From assembly GCA_030549205.1 (NCBI GenBank), contig JAUKTV010000008.1, positions 186,001 through 250,000 on the forward strand: DNA of 64,000 nt, in the 5' to 3' direction. This stretch comes from Apiosordaria backusii (taxonomy: Eukaryota; Ascomycota; Sordariomycetes; Sordariales; Lasiosphaeriaceae). A program made the translations under genes and the position numbers. Numbering within the stretch: position 1 is the first letter of the stretch; every line of letters begins with the position of its first letter. Below the pieces are notes generated by a model. The model was not told where the DNA came from. It ran no database searches and saw only the letters and a program-made list of their open reading frames with translations. Shown in pieces: positions 50,428 to 61,268 of the stretch.

Positions 50428-53220
50428 TCACCCTTGAGCCCTCCAACTACCCTCCTTCCGCAACTTCAACCACCGCGGCATCTCCCTCTTGCCCGCACGA
50501 GCATCTCCCCCACCCCCACCACTTCCCTCCGACTTCTCACCACTCCCTCGCGAACCACCTCCCCTCATAGCCTCGCGCCGGCCTTCGCTGCCGCGACCCC
50601 TACCCCGACGCGCCTGCCCACCACCTGCTCCCCCGCGCGTGCTCGCGCCCAAATCTTGCTGTCGTTTGCCCGCGCGCGCCGGGGCCAGAGCCGGAGCCTG
50701 GGGGCTGACCGGCGCGCGCAGGACCGGCTTGGGCTGCGGCTGCGTCCAGCTCAGATCGGTGTTGAGGGTTTCCGAAGAGGAGCGTCCTCCCCTTCCCCCC
50801 AGCAGCAGCAGTGACAACGGGGACTTTTTCACGGGAGGAGGCGTCCGAGCCGGCGTTGCTGGGACGGGGTCGGCTGCGGCTTCTTCTGTCTCTTCTGCCC
50901 AGTTTAGACTTGGGGCTTTCGAGGGCTTCCGGAACGTCTTCCATCCCTTGGGTGATGCCTTGGCATCTTTCGGGACGGCGTTCGGATTCATGGGGGAGGC
51001 GTTGGTAAACTTGGACCAGGCCTTTTTGCTTTGGTCGGAGGCCTTGGTGGTATCTTCGAGGGCCTTTGCTCCGGTTTTCGAGGCCTGACCTGTTTTCGCC
51101 CACACGTTGGTGACTTCTTTCGACCCCTTTTTGGCATTTGTGAGAGGCGTGTCGCTGCCTGTGGGATGCGTTGAGATATGTTCCTTAGGCATTACCGTGC
51201 TCGACTCCTGCCTCTTCTGAATGCTGGTTGCCTTCTTGCAGCTCCTATCAGGTGCATTCTCTCTCTGCTTGTCACTGGTGACCTCGGCTGGCTGCAACTC
51301 GTCCGTGGAGATAGCCTTGTTGGCAGCGAACGGCTTGGCAGGGGTATTGACATCCGCTGTTCTGACCTCTTCTTCCAAACAAGCCACCGGACCCTGGTCT
51401 TGTTGTTTGTTGACTGACGCCTGATCGATTACCATGTCATCCTCCGTGGCTTGAGTGCGGGAGCGGTAGATAATCGCGGGTGACCTGAGACCAGTTTTTT
51501 CAGGCTTGGCCGTTCCATCCTCTTCACGCTTGGCAGCTCCATCCTCTTCACGCTTGGTAGCAGACTTCTCGGAATTGCCCTGCCCGTCCTCGTTCTCCAG
51601 ATGCCTGTCATTGACGGCTTCCTCCTCTTGATTGTCATTCGTGCTGCGGCCGCCGCGTTGCGGAAGTTCAAGAAGAAAGACTTCATCTGCGAACCGAACC
51701 GACTTGGTGCTACTGGTACCGGAAGAGTCGCTACCAGTACTAGTCTTGAGACATCCCTTGCGAGGTGAAGGCGTCTTGATTGTGACATTGCCATTACTTT
51801 GGCGCAGGGGTTGACTTGGGCTCTCGTTCATGGGTTCGGCAGCTTTCAGCTGAGACTTGGAAGGAGACGACTCAGGTGTCTTGTGAATCAGCGCCATGAT
51901 GGCTTGCGCTCCTGCTTCAAGGTCCATGTCATGGTTATCTTGACGCTGTCCAATTTGCTCCTCGCGATGCTGGTGCTGAGTCTGGCTACTCGGTTCCTCG
52001 CGACGCTGATGATGGCCGGCGGGGACGAGACGAGTCTGCCAATGAGGCCCCCAAAGCAAGCTCCCTTCGTGATAGGCCATTTCATTCGCCGCCTGCCTCA
52101 TTTCATCGTTCATTGCCGTTCTATGGTGATACCTTGCCCACTCAGCCCACGAGATGGCGCGCATCTCGTCCGATGTATCCCAGGGGTTCTCGTAAATAGG
52201 CATCAGAAACTGTGTGTTGTACCTGACTTCGGAGCCGCACATTTGCGACAGATAGTAGTTGTTGTGATAGGGCCACCGCTCCGCAGGGTATACCGCTTCG
52301 AAAATCTCAAACTCGTGTTGGGTAAGAGGGTCAAAGACGGCCTCGTTCTGGTAATACCAAAAGACCTCTCCATTACGTCGAACAGCGTACTCAACCCCAT
52401 CAATGTTTCGGCCAAACTTGAGCAGATTGTGTTCCGTAGGTACCTCGTACTTCAAGAAAGCCTCCTAGGTTCCTGAGAGCTGGGCATCAAAGGGCAAGTT
52501 GTCGCTTTGTCGACTGGGCAGTGACTCGAGAGGGGAATGAAGAATGTTGGCACCCTGTGCTTTGGTAGATGTGGCCGAGGGGACTTCAATGGAAACAGGC
52601 TGCTGCTCCTCTCTTGGGTCAGAGATACTGCTGGTATCGAAATTGCCGTTGTTATTCGAGGCATGCACCTTCACCTCGGGCTTGGTGTCATTCAGCATGC
52701 GCCTTTTATGGTCTGGCTCGTCGCCCTCGCATATGCTGGGGCGGTGATTGCAGTTCTCTGAAGAGGTTTCCGCTTTGGCTGTCGAAGGGACGTTGAAGTT
52801 GAATGTGAAGTTCTGGGAGCCAGACAAAACAGAGCTCGAGGGTTCAACCCGTGTGGCGGGCTTGATGGCGGTCGATGGCATTTTGTGGACCACAGGCTTC
52901 TTCTGGATCTTGTAGTCGGAACTGAATCTTGGAGGGGACAACTCCGCAGCGGCCCTCTCCAGCCTGGCCATGTTGCGCTCAGCGACTTCATCGATAATCT
53001 CACTGCCATATCGGTCGTGCAAAGTGCCGAAGATGTCGCTAATCCGGCTGGCTAGAGCGTGTTCTAGACTTATCATGCTGTGGTTGCGAACGTCGTCTGA
53101 GGTGTCCAGGGTCGGGCTTCGGGCCCATTTTGGCATGACCGGAATGGCCCAGTCGCTCTCGCCTGAGAGGTGGCGCGACAAGTCGTCGCGTGTGAGGATT
53201 GACGAGGCAGCACCCTCCAT
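50428..53220 (-). CDS. Unknown disordered protein with RGG-rich tail; reading frame broken by one in-frame TAG
   Basis: From the ATG at 53220 the frame runs 251 codons to a TAG at 52467-52465 and then stays open, in the same frame, for 678 more codons to 50428. There is no ATG near the beginning of the second part, so it is unlikely to be a separate gene. The first part is S/T-rich with one helical block (SMISLEHALASRISDIFGTL, IIDEVAERNMARLERAAAEL). The second part begins with a conserved-looking aromatic domain (YEVPTEHNLLKFGRNIDGVE, FWYYQNEAVFDPLTQHEFEI, WAEWARYHHRTAMNDEMRQA), then low complexity (KSVRFADEVFLLELP; KREEDGA repeats) and an RGG/RG tail suggestive of RNA binding. The TAG may be a nonsense mutation, a readthrough site or part of an unrecognised intron. 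No good in-phase donor-acceptor pair was found. No family is recognised. Confidence 0.55.
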
Positions 53221-54743
53221 TGTGAGAGAATGACCAAGGAAGCTGAAGATCTGATGTTGAAGATGATGAGGTCAAGATAGAATTGGTGCTATCCTTTCGT
53301 GTGTAAGTCAAGGATGTTCTCTCGTTTGGGCTGAAAGTCCTTTTTAGTGTAGGAATACTCACAGACAGATACAGCCTCAATCGATGATGAAGGTAGTACG
53401 TGTTGATGCTAAGTACTAGACTGCGCTGGGATCGAAGAAATTCACGCGGATGCCAGGTCGCTGCGTGGGAAATCGGAAGGGGAAAGCTGAGTGAGGCTTT
53501 GCTTGGTCGAGGAAAGTTGACGTCGATTCTCAGAGTTTGCTTGACGGTGGGAGTCTCAGGTATTCTCGACGCCGATCCAGTTTCGGGTGAGGTCGGTCCC
53601 TTCAGAAAGAAGTACGAAGTGCGACTCTCGCGTCAACTGCCGCCGTAGAACTGATCGACTGGGCGACTTCCAACGCGTCGGCTGTTGGGGGAATTCGGAC
53701 CAGGAGGTGTAAACAAACGCGACTCTGGAATCCGGCAGATAGATTGCAGTAAGGAGTGTATTGGGGGATGCCTGGGCACGAGCCGATCTCTGCGAAGAGT
53801 AGGACCGTGAAGGAGAAAAAGAGGGTTGGCAAGAATGGTGATCCGTTGAGGAGGTGAAGGACGGAGCCACAGGGCCTCAGTTACCTATTTACTTCACAAG
53901 TGCGGAACAACTGCAGACACAGTGTGCGCCAACCACATTTAACATCCTGCCACTTATCACACTGTGATAACAGTTATGGAAGGAGCGACCGACCATCAAA
54001 TTGCCTCGGGGTGATGAACCCCAGAAGCCTGCCAATACCAGCGATGCCTTATTTTTTAGGCTTCTTACCGATGTCTTGTTGCCACCCTCGATGGTTGATC
54101 TGGAGTCGAATAGCCTCCTCAAATTTACGCCTCCCCACGAGTAGCCAGTGTCATGATGAGGGTTGGTCAAGACTTCATTTGTCCGTAGCCCCTCCCTGAA
54201 CCCCTGAATCTATGTTTGCTTACCTAAAATTGTTACGACAACCAAGGCTTCAGCTGGCACCTGTGCCAGCTACCACAAAATAAAAGCAAGGTACCAAGTT
54301 AAGATGGCCGATGAAATGAACTGACTGACAGTAATGCTGCATTTCATCAACTGCTAACTCGTCGCCGAGCTCCCTATCTATAACCAGAAGACCGAATAGA
54401 CTAAACCAAAACAAACCCCAGTACAAACTCAAACGCTGACGCCGCCATAACCATTCAATATGTACAGTTCGACATGAAGTAACCCCCCAGGCGCAGACCG
54501 GAATGCTCATACTGTGTCCTGGCGTTTTTCGCTTGCGTCATATACCCACGTCTTGAATCATTGCTAAGTATATCATCTATCCATCGCTTTGAAAATCAAC
54601 TCCGCCCTGGAAATATTCATCACTCATGGTTTGCCACTCCTCGTGTGGACTATCACTAGTCGCTGTGCCTTTGTCTGTCTTGCTGCTGCTCGACGCTGTT
54701 GCTCGACGAAGCGCTCCTAACACAAGCTAGCGGGACTTTCGTC
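53221..54743. other. Intergenic region of ~1.5 kb, no gene supported
   Basis: It holds the promoter of the RG-rich gene and the 3' UTR of the next minus-strand gene. Overlapping frames of 70-100 codons show no conserved features. Confidence 0.35.
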
Positions 54744-56273
54744 CTACGCACTTGGGACCTTCAATCCCAATCCCTTAGCCGCATAAACCAGTCTTCTTGC
54801 CTCCCAGCCTGCGCTTTCCACAAGCTTCATGAGTTCTTCTTGTTCTGATTTCCTATCCGTGAGTACCCACCAAGGCATGACCTCGTCTAGAAGCGTTTCG
54901 TAGGCTGGGTCAAGAGGGGTACCAGAAGCAACAAAATCATCTTCCCATGCCCTATTGTCCAAATCGCTCATCTTGGAACCGGGCGCATCCTTGGTAAGGT
55001 GGAACTCGGGGACGCTGCTGACTTCCGAGACCGACTCGATCTTGACCTCACAGCCGCTGGTGCCATCGTCGACTTGTGTCGCCTGGGTCGAAGGAGATGA
55101 AGCCTGGGGTTCCTCTAGAAGGGTAGAGGCGATCAGCGGTGGTTCAGACACGGGGGAAGCGGTAAAAGTACAATTCTTTTCAGGCAGCGCCAGCAGCGCA
55201 CAAGGAGTTACCGGGGCATCGAAGGACGCGTCCATCCAGGTGAGATCGAGTTGCATCGTTTGAGTTGAAGGGAAAGAGGTCTGGATTTCCTCTGTGGGAA
55301 GTGATGCGATTTGTGCATAAGTAGGTACAGAAGAGGCAGTGGCAGTGGTGTTCTTTTCAGGGAGAGCCAGCAGAGCGGAGGGCGTTACCGGTGCATCGAG
55401 AGATTGGTCCATCCAAGCGTTGTCCAGGGTCAAAACAGTCGGGGCCAAGGAGGCCTCGGTTGCGGGCTGTTCAGGCGCCGACACGGCAATGGCGACAGCA
55501 ACAGTAGAGGCAGGAGTTTCGGTAGCCTGTTCCTCGGAATGGGCAGCAGATCCTTCCTTGCTTTCGGCAGGGGTGACAAGACTTTGTTCGGTGATAACGA
55601 CTTCAGGGCTCAGACCCTTCTCAGGGAGCGCAAGAATAGCTGCAAGTGTGACCGGCGCGAACACAGCGTCATCCATCCATGTTGGGTCGACAGAAGGCAA
55701 TTCCAGGGTGGGCGAGGCAGGTGCAGGAGTCGCAACAGCAGCAGCGGGCGCGAAATTGTGTGTTGGGACAGGCTCGGGTTCCTCTGCCACCACCAGGCCA
55801 GCACCAGTCAATCTGTTTGGCAAAGCAAGAATCGATTCGGGAGAAACCGGCGCATTGAGAGACTCGTCGCTCCAAGCGCTGTCAAGGACCAAGACGGAAG
55901 CGGGTGCTTGCACAGGCGCCGCTGCGATTGTTTGTTTGTCGGTATGATCTTGAACAGGAGGGGCATTCGATTCGGGGGCGTCAGTATCGGCAGTGTCGCT
56001 AGGAGTGGACGACACAGGGCTTTCGGGGTAACTATCAACAGGCGAGCTTGTATCGATCTTCTCGTCGCCGGCAGGATTCAGACCAGCTGTTTGGGGGGAG
56101 GGCGAGACGACAGTGGGAATGGTAAACAAAGTCTGGAGGAACGGGGTAATGGCGATAGACTTCAATGGCGCCCGGTTGCCGGCCAGGGAGCACTGGAAGG
56201 GGGTGTGTTTTCGAAGGAAGGTCATGTTGGGATTGGCGACGCCCATGACGGGGTCGGGAGCGTTGGAATTCAT
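54744..56273 (-). CDS. Unknown protein with four copies of a W-D-APV-LALPEK repeat
   Basis: A single exon of 509 residues from ATG 56273 (MNSNAPDPVMGVANPN). The frame is open further upstream, but that part has no coding character and includes an A/T-rich likely leader. The core is four repeats of ~28 residues, each LDxxWxDxSLxAPVTPxALLALPEK or a close variant, at 55809-55895, 55617-55700, 55353-55436 and 55176-55259. They are separated by A/P/T-rich linkers of 37-60 residues. The N-terminal block FQCSLAGNRAPLKSIAITPF and the C-terminal block (NRAWEDDFVASGTPLDPAYE; MPWWVLTDRKSEQEELMKLV; GWEARRLVYAAKGLGLKVPS) look ordered. No signal peptide or known domain is seen. The repeats could be short binding motifs in a scaffold. 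Function unknown. Confidence 0.7.
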   Translation of the reverse strand: MNSNAPDPVMGVANPNMTFLRKHTPFQCSLAGNRAPLKSIAITPFLQTLFTIPTVVSPSPQTAGLNPAGDEKIDTSSPVDSYPESPVSSTPSDTADTDAPESNAPPVQDHTDKQTIAAAPVQAPASVLVLDSAWSDESLNAPVSPESILALPNRLTGAGLVVAEEPEPVPTHNFAPAAAVATPAPASPTLELPSVDPTWMDDAVFAPVTLAAILALPEKGLSPEVVITEQSLVTPAESKEGSAAHSEEQATETPASTVAVAIAVSAPEQPATEASLAPTVLTLDNAWMDQSLDAPVTPSALLALPEKNTTATASSVPTYAQIASLPTEEIQTSFPSTQTMQLDLTWMDASFDAPVTPCALLALPEKNCTFTASPVSEPPLIASTLLEEPQASSPSTQATQVDDGTSGCEVKIESVSEVSSVPEFHLTKDAPGSKMSDLDNRAWEDDFVASGTPLDPAYETLLDEVMPWWVLTDRKSEQEELMKLVESAGWEARRLVYAAKGLGLKVPSA

Positions 56274-57900
56274 GTTGACGTCGGTCCGGTGGTCATGATC
56301 CGGACTCGGCGGCTGTGGTGTTGACAGCGACAAGTGATCTAGGGAAACGCAATGCGATAAGAAAAAATTTGATTGCCGGCCGCGGCCCCCCGGCACATGC
56401 CGCCAGCCAAAACCGAACGAGAGTGGGTCTGTGAGGAGGGGTTCCCTCAGAGTGGTTTCAGCCTTATCGCTTTGCTGACCCACTCGAGTCCCAAATAGGA
56501 AAGAGGCGCCGATGTAGACAGCCTTGTCTTGCAACCTCTGCTCCTGTGCACAACCAAACACTTGGTTGGGATATCTACACAACGATATGCCAATTATGCG
56601 ACACAATGAGGAGCGGGAAGCTCCAACCTTTTAGGAGATCATCTTGCTTTCCGCCTTCGTTGGCATTGCCAAGCTGAGTGTGGCATGCTGCCCAACGAAC
56701 TCTCCGACTGATGGAAAATATAGTGGTCGTGCTTAGGGCGAGGATATCTCGGGTTTGCTTCCCTGAATGTGAGCCATGACGCTGGGCACCCATTTCACCA
56801 TGGCTTGAATCCAGTGCCACGTGACTCAGAGGTTAATGCCTCGGTGCTGTAGCTTCCACCATAAGGTAAGGTACACGCCCAGATCGTGGCTTTTGTGTTT
56901 CCACAGAGACCAACAATTGCTTGCATGGATGCACAGACCATCATGCTTTCAGTACAAATTAGGTAGCGGACCCCTTCCTATTTTCCTTTTATTCTTCTGA
57001 GTCAACGTTCTTTCAAACCGGCATCCCAGTGATCGTTATCAGAGTGTAGAGCAAGCCTCGGTATCTTCAGTTTCCTATTGAATCGTCAGACGAATTGCTG
57101 ATCTCAAGGTATATACCTGGAAGTCGGCTATATATTTACCTTCTTAATACTCCTAAATACTTAGGATTATATGTTAATTTCTATTCTCAATCTCTCTATG
57201 ACCTTATGTCGTAGCTTGTTATTGCTGGTTACCATTACTGCCCATGGCCTGCACAAAATCCAGTAACGGGACTGGTCAGGGAGTGTTGAAAGCCCTCACG
57301 AATGCCTAGGTATCCAAGTCATGCTTCCATCAGGAAGCTTGACCAGGAGCAACACATCATAACGGAGCTTGTTTACAGCCCCGGTCCCCTTGTTTTCACC
57401 ATCCCATCGCGTGACATCATCCATAACGCGGTGTAGACGTGTTCTTCGTGTTTTCCCCTAGCAACCATACAGTGTTTGCCTCGGGTGATGCGATTTTGCA
57501 GGCGTGCACAGACCACCATCAGCCAGTCGGGCCAGGTATAAATAGTCGAGGACCATTTTCCGCTTGGGTCGCCTTTCCCACAAACCTCACACCGAACTGG
57601 GAATTCTTCGAGACTTCTTTGATGCTTTCGAAGCCATCTCATCACAGATACCGACACGGCGTTCTCACTGAACCTTATCATCATTGAGCAGACCACTCAC
57701 CTCTCTCGTCTTTTCTTGTATTCGATCTGTACTGGAAGCCAGTACGCGAGTCGACTTTTCACTTCTATTACCTCGATTACCCAGCTCTTGAGCCACATCT
57801 GAGCGAACAGCAACAATTCAGCGCCCTGCGGGATCACAGTCTTAAATATATCTCGCTAATTGTAAGCCTTTCCTCCAGTTCTGTCAGCCGACTAAGTAAC
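56274..57900. other. Intergenic region of ~1.6 kb, no gene supported
   Basis: Promoter side of two divergent genes. An AT-rich stretch lies at 57110-57210. Frames at about 57.4-57.7 kb on both strands overlap each other and show no family feature. Confidence 0.35.
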
Positions 57901-57981
57901 CGAAGTGGACTCGTCCTGGAGTCGCAAGCTTTCGACCTTGACCAGCCGTTTCGCTTGCAACTCCATGACGAGTCCACTTCG
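57901..57981 (+). other. Strong hairpin in the leader region of the acidic-family gene
   Basis: 57901-57929 and 57953-57981 are reverse complements at 27 of 29 positions (left arm CGAAGTGGACTCGTC..., right arm ...GACGAGTCCACTTCG), with a 23-nt loop. The hairpin ends 82 nt before the proposed ATG at 58063, so it may lie in the 5' UTR. It could affect translation or be a small foldback insertion. Confidence 0.6.
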
Positions 57982-58062
57982 TCTTCGTGCGCTATAAAGC
58001 GGCATTTCTAATTGTTAATGTCTTTAGTCTTTGTCTTCCGGCGGCATTCACCAGACCTCAAA

Positions 58063-59388
58063 ATGGGAATCCGCTCTTTCATCCGCTCCTGTCGGGCAGC
58101 GCTCAGGATGGGCGTGAGCGAACACGAAGCCTCTCCTCACACGCGAAGCTTGTCAATCCAATACCTGGCTAAGGTGTCCACTACGGCTGGCCTCCGCCAC
58201 CGTTCTCTTGTTCAGACTAGCGCTACGAGTCCTGTCTAGCAGACAGCTCCGCTGGCAGCAAAAGTCTCCTTAGTGATTGCGAAGGGCAATATTTTGCAAG
58301 GACGTGGAAGCGCCTGGGCTCCAGACTCTTTTCTTCCAAGCATCTCGCAACCAACACAACTTCTACCCAGCGTCTCTGAGAAACACAAGGGCTGGGTTGC
58401 TGAAAGTACCTCCCAGCCGGACAAAGAATCAGTTGAGACGGTGAGTTTCTGTTTATGCGGAATCTGGTCTATTTTTCATTCTTCGTTTCTAACTAAAGTC
58501 GATCAGACGGAAAGCCCTGCCTTCTCTCCGAAAGATGAAACAGAGCTCTTTGAGCTTTGTAACGCCAGCGCCGCGTCACCTGAGACGGCTTTAGAGAAGC
58601 GTCAGGTGACTATTTCTTTGGAGGTCGCGTTTCCGCTTTACGATATTCTCGAGGAACCCGAGCTGGAGTCCGACTCAGGGTGCGATAGCAAATATCACCA
58701 GCTCGAAGAGTTCAAGTTCTCAGCCTCAAGCTCGAATCGACTGCAGGGGGACTCTGGCAGCAATGTCCTGATTCTATCCGAACAATATGCCAAGGGCGCG
58801 CATGATCCCGATTGCGACGACCAACAGGACCACGGCAATGATTCCGAGAACGATGACGACGACTACGATTCCGAAGATGAAGACTATGATTACACCTTTA
58901 CGCCGAGTCACACAGGTCTGGAATACACCTCATGGGCCCAGACCTCCTTCATCGACCACGAAGGCCGCCTCAACCTCTATTCAATGACTTCGGGAACTCT
59001 CAGCTGTTGCAACTGGGGTTGGTATCCGGATCACAACTATCCGCCGCCCATGCCCGAGGGCTCCACCGCGCCCTGTCTTGTCTTGACGGTTGTTGAGGGC
59101 GATCACTACTTCCTCGATGATCCCTTTGAGGTGAACGGCACGTACGCCGAGAATGACCGGCGCCTGGAAGAACTCAGAGCGATGGAAGAAGCTGCCTTTC
59201 TTCAATCTCAAGCGCAACAATTCGGCCTCGGGCCGCCTACCAACAAGGCGATGATTGATGAGCCTCTTGAGGACGTCACAAAGAACACCCCTGCTACCTC
59301 TGTCGAAGTCGATAGCGCTTTCAGCGGCTACTCATTCAACGCGGCAGCTGGGATCATGTGGGCCGACGACGAAGATGATTGGGAGTAG
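58063..59388 (+). CDS. Acidic protein of an apparently uncharacterised family, copy 1
   Basis: Proposed exons 58063-58173, 58240-58440 and 58507-59388 (two 66-nt introns) give 397 residues starting MGIRSFIRSCRAALRMG. Intron 2 is certain by signals (GTGAGT, CTAAC, CAG). Intron 1 (GTGTCC..CTAG) is weaker but is needed, because the downstream frame has no ATG of its own. The middle is a very acidic D/E-rich tract (NDSENDDDDYDSEDEDYDY). The C-terminal half holds the motifs shared with the neighbour: TGLEYTSWAQTSFIDHEGRL, NLYSM, CNWGWYPDHNYPP, APCLVLTVVEGDHYFLDDPF and the terminal GYSFNAAAGIMWADDEDDWE. No signal peptide and no known domain. It may be nuclear or cytosolic. The hairpin at 57.9 kb is just upstream. 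Confidence 0.6.
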
Positions 59389-60144
59389 AAACGGCCAGCT
59401 TCAAGATCACAACACTGTGACCCTGTGCTGAGGTTGAAATTAGTCCGAGATTACCCATAAAGCTCTGGGCAAGATCAACCAACGAGAACAAGCATATACA
59501 GTCAAGTTTGAGTTCCGAGGCGGTTTATGCGTATTAGGAACCATTTTTGCAAAACTCAGAGTATGTATGACCAAGGAAGAGGGGAGGAAAGAGCGTCAGA
59601 GTCTGGATGAATGGACCGGCATCATACGACATCTTGCCGAAGGGAGGCGCGAAGTTTGTTGGTCCGAGTTATGGACCGTGACTCCTGAGATCTTACCATA
59701 GAGTAGGTAGCTTCGCATTAAAGAAGGAAAGAAGGGGTATAGATAACCGGATTTGAATTGACTGTCACATGTCGGGCCTGACTTTAGACAAGGCAACGTA
59801 TCTTGCCGACGGATAAAGACTTGCGAGCCTGGAGATAGACACTGACAATTGAAGTTGTGTTTACCGATTTGGTCGAAAATTTGCCATGTTTTGTGTGACT
59901 TTCCGAGAGCTCGACCTGCAACTTCCACTAACAGAACACTGCACCGGGCCGGAAGCTCCGACATGTCCCCTTGTTTGTACCTACCGTAGCATCCATGCCA
60001 ACATTAAGCTTTGCTCCGGCGCACTTTCCAAGCACCACCAAGTTGGGGCCCGCTAACGCGCCCGAAATGTCCCGGTTCCCGAACAAAACTTGCCAAGCTG
60101 GTTGACCTTCTCCCGCACGTCGTTTAGACATTTTTCTCAATATT
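59389..60144. other. Intergenic between the two paralogs
   Basis: About 750 bp. Short frames on both strands lack support. An upstream start exon of the second paralog could be hidden here, but I cannot place it. Confidence 0.35.
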
Positions 60145-60744
60145 TTGATCAATCATCTTGCGCTGGATTCCGCAATCTCTTCTCAATTCGCTTGGCTGCA
60201 GCTCACACCAAATGTGAGCTACTCTACAGACAGCGAGGCCGGTGATGCATCCCCCAACCAGGATTCAGAGCACGATTATGACGGTGAAAGTGACTCCGGC
60301 AGCTGCAGTATACACTACAGCACCTGGACCGGACTCGAATTCACACCCTGGGCCACACACAGCTACATTGATCCAGACGGCCACATGGACCTCTACAGCC
60401 TTCGCCAAGTCCGCGAGGCTGAGTTATACGCCCATGGCGCCCTGCCCAGATGTGACTGGTGGCATTGGGACGATCCGGATCAGTACCCCGAGAGTGATGG
60501 ACCTGCCTTGGTTCTGAGCACGGCAGAAGGAGATGAGTACGAGCTGGATGATCCAAAGGAGTATGATGGGTCTTATCAAGTTGAAAATCAACCAGACCAA
60601 AGCGGGCGTGAGACGGAAGGGGATGCAGGGAGCGAAACAGGGTATGCGTTTGATGCTGCCAAGGGCATCATGTGGGCGGATGACGAGGCGGAGGACGACT
60701 ACTGGGAGCGGGTGGAGGGACAAGGAGAGGAGTGGTGGGATTGA
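60145..60744 (+). CDS. Acidic protein of the same family, copy 2 (5' end unresolved)
   Basis: The open frame of ~199 codons at 60145-60744 has the family core: an acidic lead (DSEAGDASPNQDSEHDYDGE), TGLEFTPWATHSYIDPDGHM, DLYSL, CDWWHWDDPDQYPESDG, ALVLSTAEGDEYELDDPKE and the C-terminal GYAFDAAKGIMWADDEAEDD. It has no in-frame ATG before the conserved region; the first Met is in GHMDLYS. Either a 5' exon is missing from the model or the copy is truncated. Its direct-repeat arrangement with copy 1 (same strand, 1.3 kb between conserved parts) indicates tandem duplication followed by strong divergence of the N-terminal half. Confidence 0.5.
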   Translation: MINHLALDSAISSQFAWLQLTPNVSYSTDSEAGDASPNQDSEHDYDGESDSGSCSIHYSTWTGLEFTPWATHSYIDPDGHMDLYSLRQVREAELYAHGALPRCDWWHWDDPDQYPESDGPALVLSTAEGDEYELDDPKEYDGSYQVENQPDQSGRETEGDAGSETGYAFDAAKGIMWADDEAEDDYWERVEGQGEEWWD

Positions 60745-61268
60745 TGGAGGGTTTGGGGAAGGGGGTTTGACTTTCAGGGCGGCCAGTGATGCATGCTAGG
60801 TTTTAGCCACCCAATCGAGCTCTTCATCAAACCTGATCACTTTGGACTCGATGGTGTATTCATCTACCCAATAAAAGGCCATGCAGGCAAGTAAAAGATC
60901 CTTACCTGCAAGGTAGCACTCTTCCCGTCCCCGCACTCAACAATTGGTGCTCCCGGCCGGCAAAAAGAATTCTTGCCGGCCCTCAAGCCTGGTTGCGAGC
61001 GACGGGGCTTCTCTAGCGTGCTGTGTAATGCGAAGTGACCAATGGGCACGCCAAGTGCATATGTTGATGGAGTACAAACGAGCCCTTTTCGTGCAAGCCT
61101 TGATGGCAATATCATGCATGTAAGATTTGACATTGCTTTTCTTCCTCATGATGTAAACCGGAAATCGGAACAGAGCTGAACGAGGGCAAGGATAAAGTAG
61201 GACGGCTGTCCTCTTCTCCCTGGGCTTCTGGCCTGGGGCGTCACAACCTAACACAACCTTCTATCATC
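60745..61268. other. Intergenic, promoter of the GMC gene
   Basis: About 520 bp, no gene seen. Confidence 0.35.

Noticed and set aside
54955..56324. Long plus-strand frames (up to 337 codons) opposite the four-repeat protein
   Set aside because: They are open because of the GC-rich repeated composition of the minus-strand gene. They are G/R/S-rich with no start context or motif.
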